Source: Fimbriimonadaceae bacterium (GTDB lineage Bacteria > Armatimonadota > UBA10988). From it: a DNA stretch of 64,000 bases. The notes under the pieces are model-generated. The model was not told the DNA's origin, ran no database searches, and saw only the letters and a program-made list of their open reading frames with translations. Shown one piece after another: positions 60,442 through 64,000 of this stretch (its first letter is position 1; every line of letters begins with the position of its first letter). The translations under genes and the position numbers were made by a program. The DNA lies in NCBI GenBank assembly GCA_020850355.1, contig JADZEX010000091.1, positions 99,755 through 163,754 of the forward strand, in the 5' to 3' direction.

Positions 60442-61017
60442 ATGAGGTCGGGAGGTCTGGCGACGATGACCGACCACGAGCTGGTGGAAGCCGTCCGCGA
60501 CGGCGAGGTGGAGGCCTTTGCGGTGTTGGTCGACCGGTACAAGGACCGGGTGGTGGCGGCTGCCTACCACCTCACCGGCGACCGCGACGCCGCCGAGGAC
60601 CTCGCCCAGGACACCTTCGAGGCGGCCTTCCGGCAGATCCGCGGCTTGCGCGACCCGAGTCGCGTTGGCGCCTGGCTGCACGGCATCGCGCAGCGGTTGT
60701 GCTACAAGCATCTCCGCCGCGCGGCGCGGACCACCGAGCTCGATGGCGAGAAGCTGGACCTCCTGCCGGCGCCGCCCGACAAGATCGACGAGCCGGGCGA
60801 GCTGTGCGGGCTGCTCAACCAACTGCCCGACCAGTACCGCCAGGTCTTGGCGGCGCGCTATCTTGAAGACCTCGAGTACGAGGAGATCGCGGCCCTGCTG
60901 GGCACCACGGTCAACAACGTCCGCGTGCGTTGTCACCGCGCCAAGAACAAGCTCCGCGAGCTGTTCGAGACGCTCGGCGACAGCGCCGGCCGGATGCTCC
61001 GCGTGGTGGCCCGCTGA
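60442..61017 (+). CDS. ECF RNA polymerase sigma factor
   Basis: Sigma factor of 191 aa. Region 2: AFAVLVDRYKDRVVAAAYHLTGDRDAAEDLAQDTFEAAF (two blocks: LVDRYKDRVVAAAYHL; DAAEDLAQDTFEAAF), then VGAWLHGIAQRLCYKHLRR. Region 4: LPDQYRQVLAARYLEDLEYEEIAALLG with helix-turn-helix NNVRVRCHRAKNKLRE. Two starts are supported: ATG 60442 (GAGAGGAG upstream) and ATG 60466 (GGGAGG upstream), the latter giving the standard MTDHELVEAV beginning. TGTAAT at 60415-60420 may be the -10. It forms an operon with the anti-sigma fusion, 24 bases downstream. Confidence 0.93.
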   Translation: MRSGGLATMTDHELVEAVRDGEVEAFAVLVDRYKDRVVAAAYHLTGDRDAAEDLAQDTFEAAFRQIRGLRDPSRVGAWLHGIAQRLCYKHLRRAARTTELDGEKLDLLPAPPDKIDEPGELCGLLNQLPDQYRQVLAARYLEDLEYEEIAALLGTTVNNVRVRCHRAKNKLRELFETLGDSAGRMLRVVAR

Positions 61018-61041
61018 GCGCCGCCGGGTAAGGAGTCGGTC

Positions 61042-61743
61042 GTGAACGGCGAATGGCGGGATCGACTGCTGGGGTACGACGATCGCCACCTCGATGCTGG
61101 CGAGCGCGAGGAGCTGGAGCGGCTGCTCGACAGCGAACCGCAGGCCCGCGAGTTCCTGGCCGCCTTGCGCGCCGACCGGGACCGCTTCCGGGAGGCGTAC
61201 GGCAGCATCCAGGCCCGGCCGGGCTTCACCGCGGCGGTGATGCAGCGTCTGCCGCAACGCCAGCCGCGCTGGCTGCCGATTCCACGCCTCTTGGAGGTCC
61301 TCGCGGCCGGGTTGATGGTGTTCGTGCTGGCGACTCTGATCTCGCCAGCCCGCCGGGCCGAGCAGCAGCGGTTGCTGGTCTGCCAGCGCGAGGTCCGCGA
61401 CCTGAGTCGGGCATTCCTGAGCTACACCGAGGACTTCGACGGGCGGCTGCCCGACTCCCAGCGCTGGGTGCAGCAGGTCGCGGAGTACCGCCAGACGCCC
61501 ACCGCGGCGCACTGCCCGGCCGACCCGCGGCCCGACGTCGCGGTCAGCTACGCGATGCCGGTCGGCCTGTCGGCCGCCGACGTGGCCCGCCTGAGGCCGC
61601 CCCAGTCGCAGGTCCTGCTGTTCGATGCCAACGGCCTCTTCCCCGCCCCGCGCCACGACCGCGCCGCCAACTTCGGCTTCCTCGACGGTTCCGTGCGCAC
61701 CCTCAGCGAGGGCGAAGCGCAGGTCGTCGGCTGGGAGCCCTGA
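61042..61743 (+). CDS. Anti-sigma-like protein fused to an H-X9-DG (prepilin-processing-type) domain
   Basis: Membrane protein of 233 aa directly after the ECF sigma gene. Residues 1-75 are a charged helical domain of anti-sigma type (GYDDRHLDAGEREELERLL) without HxxxCxxC zinc ligands. A membrane helix covers 82-101 (LLEVLAAGLMVFVLATLI). After it, LSRAFLSYTEDFDGRLP and AHCPADPRPDVAVSYAMP follow the pattern of DUF1559/H-X9-DG pseudopilin-like proteins, ending in RHDRAANFGFLDGSVRTL: His205, nine residues, then Asp215-Gly216. In ordinary family members the C-terminal domain follows a prepilin N-methylation helix; here it follows an anti-sigma domain. The start is GTG 61042, six bases after AAGGAG. 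Probably the cognate anti-sigma with an extracytoplasmic sensor. Confidence 0.88.
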   Translation: MNGEWRDRLLGYDDRHLDAGEREELERLLDSEPQAREFLAALRADRDRFREAYGSIQARPGFTAAVMQRLPQRQPRWLPIPRLLEVLAAGLMVFVLATLISPARRAEQQRLLVCQREVRDLSRAFLSYTEDFDGRLPDSQRWVQQVAEYRQTPTAAHCPADPRPDVAVSYAMPVGLSAADVARLRPPQSQVLLFDANGLFPAPRHDRAANFGFLDGSVRTLSEGEAQVVGWEP

Positions 61744-61755
61744 CCGCCGCGCGGC

Positions 61756-61814
61756 TGTTTCACGTGAAACAGGCCCGGCGATCCCTGGCGGGTCGGGATG
61801 TTTCACGTGAAACA
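61756..61814. repeat. parS cluster G, two ParB-binding sites
   Basis: Perfect sites start at 61756 and 61799, 43 bp apart, just after the anti-sigma gene and about 35 bp before the -35 element of the small gene upstream of secA. Confidence 0.93.
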
Positions 61815-61849
61815 GGCCGCCCACGCCGGTCCGCTGGCCGCCGCGGCGG

Positions 61850-61878
61850 CTGACAAGCGGCACCTCCTCGGCTATAAT
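61850..61878 (+). promoter_or_regulatory. Strong sigma-70-type promoter upstream of the secA operon
   Basis: CTGACA (61850-61855), 17 bp, TATAAT (61873-61878). The consensus -10 and ideal spacing make it the best promoter in the window. Leader of about 14 bases with AGGTG before ATG 61899. Confidence 0.85.
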
Positions 61879-61898
61879 GCGGCTGCACAGGTGTTTCG

Positions 61899-62249
61899 AT
61901 GCGCTGTCCGGTGATGCAGCAGGAGTGGCAACGACGGCAGACGCAGCGCTCGCTGATGGCGCTGCTGGGGCTGCTGGCGTTGGTCACGACTGCTTCCGGC
62001 GAGGTGCTCTGGGTGCCGGTGGCCCCGACCGTCGCGACCAGCAGCAGTCTCAGCGCGGGACAGCAGTTGGTCGAGCCGATCGCCCGGCCGACCGTCGCCC
62101 GGCGCTCGTCGGCCCGGTACTGGCGGCAGTTGGCCCCCGCTGCCGACACCCAGGCCCGGCTGCGACTGACGCAACACCGCGACGCCGCGCCGCGCCAATC
62201 AGCCGACCTCGCCTGGCTGGCCCGCTTCCGACGTCCTCCCACGGCCTGA
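61899..62249 (+). CDS. Small exported protein encoded directly upstream of secA
   Basis: Protein of 116 aa, no recognised family. The N-terminus is a long signal or anchor: basic QRRQTQR, then SLMALLGLLALVTTASG. The remainder is Arg/Ala-rich, about 80 residues, ending LARFRRPPTA. AGGTG lies five bases before ATG 61899, behind the strong promoter at 61850. The stop is 48 bases before the secA start, and no other promoter is seen between, so it is co-transcribed with secA. In gammaproteobacteria the gene at this position is secM, which senses export through translational arrest; the C-terminal RRPP is reminiscent of the RAPP/RAGP-type arrest motifs. This role is inference only. Alternatively it is a lineage-specific envelope protein. 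Confidence 0.75.
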   Translation: MRCPVMQQEWQRRQTQRSLMALLGLLALVTTASGEVLWVPVAPTVATSSSLSAGQQLVEPIARPTVARRSSARYWRQLAPAADTQARLRLTQHRDAAPRQSADLAWLARFRRPPTA

Positions 62250-62297
62250 CAACGCTCGCCTCGGTGTGCTGTTGTCACTGCTCTGGAAGGATCCCCC

Positions 62298-64000
62298 ATG
62301 TCGACGGACTCTCGTCCGCGTAAGTCGTTCTGGCAGGCGCTCTGGTCGTTGTTCGACCCCAACGAGCGCTATCTCCGGGGCATCAGCCCCCAGGTCACCG
62401 CCATCGCCGCGCTCGAAGCGGAGTTCGAGCAGCTCTCGCAGCAGGACCTGCGCGATCGCCTGCTGCGGATTCGCGCCCGCGTCGAGGAGACCCGCAAGAA
62501 CACGCTGGCGCAGCAGGCCACGCTGCCGCCGGCCGAGGACTCCGACGCTCGGCGGAAGCGGCAGAAGGACCTGATCGCAGCCGAAAAGGCGGTCCTCGAC
62601 GCGGCCCTGCCCGAGGTCTTCGCGGCAGTCCGCGAGGCGGCCAAGCGCACCCTTTCGATGCGCCACTTCGATGTGCAGATCCTCGGCGGGATCGTGCTGC
62701 ACGAGGGGCGGATCGCCGAGATGAAGACCGGTGAGGGCAAGACCCTCACGGCGACCTGCCCGCTGGTGCTCAACGCCCTGGCCGGCCGCGGGGCGCATGT
62801 CGTCACCGTCAACGACTACCTCGCCCGGCGCGACGCCGAGTGGATGGGCAAGATCTACCGCTACCTGGGGCTGACGGTCGGCGTGATCCAGCACGACCTC
62901 AGCCGGGAGGAGCGGCAGCACGCCTACGGCTGCGACATCACCTACATCACCAACCACGAGATCGGCTTCGACTACCTGCGCGACCACTCCTCGGCCTGGC
63001 GGCCCGAACACCTCGTGATCCGCGAGCTGCATTACGCGATCATCGACGAGGTCGACAGCATTCTGATCGACGAGGCGCGCGTCCCGCTGATCATCGCCGG
63101 CAACCGCGGCAAGCCGGTCGAGCGGTACCGCAAGATCCAGGAGATCACCGCGCGCCTGCAGCAGGGCGAGTACGACGAGGAGACCCGCGAGGCGACCGGC
63201 GACTTCTGGATCGACGAGAAGGCCAAGAACGCCACGATCACCGAAGACGGCCAGCGCAAGGTCGAAATCGCGCTGGGCATCGACAACCTCAACGACAGCG
63301 CCCACATCGAGGACATGCACCTGGTCGGCGCCGCGCTGAAGGCCAACTTCTGCTACAAGCGCGATATCGACTACATCGTCGGCCCCGGCGACGGCGGGGT
63401 GATCTCGGTGATCATCGTGGACACCTTCACCGGCCGGCCGCAGCCGGGTCGACGCTGGAGCGATGGGCTGCACCAGGCGATCGAGGCCAAGGAAAAGGTG
63501 GCGATTCAGGACGAGCAGCAGACCATCGCCACGGTCACCTACCAGAACTTCTTCCTGATGTACCACCGCCTCTCGGGGATGACCGGCACCGCCAAGACCG
63601 AGGAACCGGAGTTCGTGGGGATCTACGAGATGCCGGTGGTGGTGGTGCCGACCAACCGGCCGATGCGCCGGACCGAGCATCCGGACATCGTCTACAAGTC
63701 GGAGGAGTGGAAGTTCCGAGGGATCTGCTGCGAGATCGTGCAGCTCTTCACGCGCCGCCAGCCGGTGTTGGTGGGGACCCGCTCGGTGGAGACTTCGGAG
63801 CGCCTGTCGGCCCGCCTGCGGCCCGACAAGCTGCGCCTGACGCTGCAACTGGCGCTCTTGCAGGCGCATATCATGGAGCACGAGAAGAAGCTCGACAAGG
63901 CGCTGCTGGCCAACCTGCGGCAGGTCACCGCGGTGCCCTTGGAGGCGCTCAAGCCGCGCGAGGTGGCCGAGTTCCTGCGGTCGCTGAACCTCGACGGTGA
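62298..64000 (+). CDS. secA: Preprotein translocase ATPase SecA (3' end outside window)
   Basis: Motor of the Sec export pathway; drives unfolded preproteins through SecYEG. The first 567 codons are visible. Motifs: [22 protein letters not shown] (Walker A TGEGKT), [45 protein letters not shown] (Walker B DEVD), preprotein cross-linking region from about residue 235, [29 protein letters not shown] in two blocks, [19 protein letters not shown], then [13 protein letters not shown]. From about residue 505 a helical insert ([20 protein letters not shown] onward, at least 60 residues) separates this motif from the expected LNAK segment; a comparable insert exists in Thermus SecA as I recall it. 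ATG 62298 follows GGAAGG by seven bases. Confidence 0.95.
   Translation, partial: MSTDSRPRKSFWQALWSLFDPNERYLRGISPQVTAIAALEAEFEQLSQQDLRDRLLRIRARVEETRKNTLAQQATLPPAEDSDARRKRQKDLIAAEKAVLDAALPEVFAAVREAAKRTLSMRHFDVQILGGIVLHEGRIAEMKTGEGKTLTATCPLVLNALAGRGAHVVTVNDYLARRDAEWMGKIYRYLGLTVGVIQHDLSREERQHAYGCDITYITNHEIGFDYLRDHSSAWRPEHLVIRELHYAIIDEVDSILIDEARVPLIIAGNRGKPVERYRKIQEITARLQQGEYDEETREATGDFWIDEKAKNATITEDGQRKVEIALGIDNLNDSAHIEDMHLVGAALKANFCYKRDIDYIVGPGDGGVISVIIVDTFTGRPQPGRRWSDGLHQAIEAKEKVAIQDEQQTIATVTYQNFFLMYHRLSGMTGTAKTEEPEFVGIYEMPVVVVPTNRPMRRTEHPDIVYKSEEWKFRGICCEIVQLFTRRQPVLVGTRSVETSERLSARLRPDKLRLTLQLALLQAHIMEHEKKLDKALLANLRQVTAVPLEALKPREVAEFLRSLNLDG

Noticed and set aside
3298-61814. Clusters of a 14-16-bp repeat with 40-bp spacers as CRISPR or integron-like arrays
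   Set aside because: The repeat is a perfect palindrome equal to the ParB parS consensus, clusters have only two to five copies, and no cas or integrase gene is present.

Overview
This is a GC-rich (about 70 percent by eye) bacterial chromosome segment with about 42 protein genes and no recognisable rRNA, tRNA or CRISPR. The lineage cannot be fixed from the window. An H-X9-DG protein, a copper-amine-oxidase-type stalk domain on an amidase-like protein, an exported S55 (SpoIVB-type) peptidase, a PEP-CTERM protein, Tad pilus genes and ECF sigma factors together suggest an uncultured member of the Armatimonadota, or less likely of a neighbouring or Planctomycetes-like group.

The strongest overall signal is 20 copies of the 16-bp ParB-binding centromere site parS (TGTTTCACGTGAAACA and close variants). 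They form seven clusters, near 3.3, 14.4, 22.1, 26.2, 30.6, 34.3 and 61.8 kb. Nearly all lie between genes, usually 43-63 bp apart within a cluster. Sites of this kind normally mark the origin-proximal chromosome arm, so the window is probably near oriC, although no dnaA, parA or parB is present. Core promoters are readable at several places: TTGACA-type -35 with TATAAT-type -10, two apparently leaderless genes, and a near-perfect sigma-54 promoter before the PEP-CTERM gene.

Layout. 0-8 kb: FHA/FHA/Ser-Thr kinase (cut by the window start), an unknown protein, a membrane protein with a glycine-every-five-residues repeat, an MrfA/YprA-type helicase and a small PH-like membrane protein. 8-14 kb: ECF sigma and anti-sigma pair, comM, glpK and an exported protein with a Lon-type protease domain. 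14-22 kb: hybrid PAS histidine kinase, spermidine-synthase-like membrane fusion, Hsp70-like protein and 3-methyladenine glycosylase. 22-26 kb: a tight four-gene catabolic operon (FAH family, Gfo/Idh/MocA, M14 deacylase, 3-hydroxyisobutyrate-dehydrogenase family). 26-41 kb: glmM, two glycosidase-like proteins, a NodB-fold lipoprotein without its metal ligands, a lipoprotein, the PEP-CTERM protein, an exported CHAT protease, two single-domain receivers and an amidase-like protein missing two zinc ligands.

41-54 kb: a 2261-residue exported repeat protein (filamin-like and invasin-like Ig repeats), a 1300-residue S55 peptidase fused to a propeller and Ig domains, a PfkB sugar kinase, an exported unknown and a MoaB/MogA protein. 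54-58.5 kb: partial Tad/Flp pilus operon (TadE, TadG, TadE, CpaB). 58.5-64 kb: phosphohexomutase, an ECF sigma factor followed by an anti-sigma/H-X9-DG fusion, a small exported protein with a C-terminal RRPP, and secA (cut by the window end).

The common theme is the cell surface: export (SecA), amino-sugar and wall precursors (GlmM), pilus, sortable surface protein, surface repeat proteins and several degraded wall-enzyme folds, controlled by two ECF switches, phospho-signalling and sigma-54.
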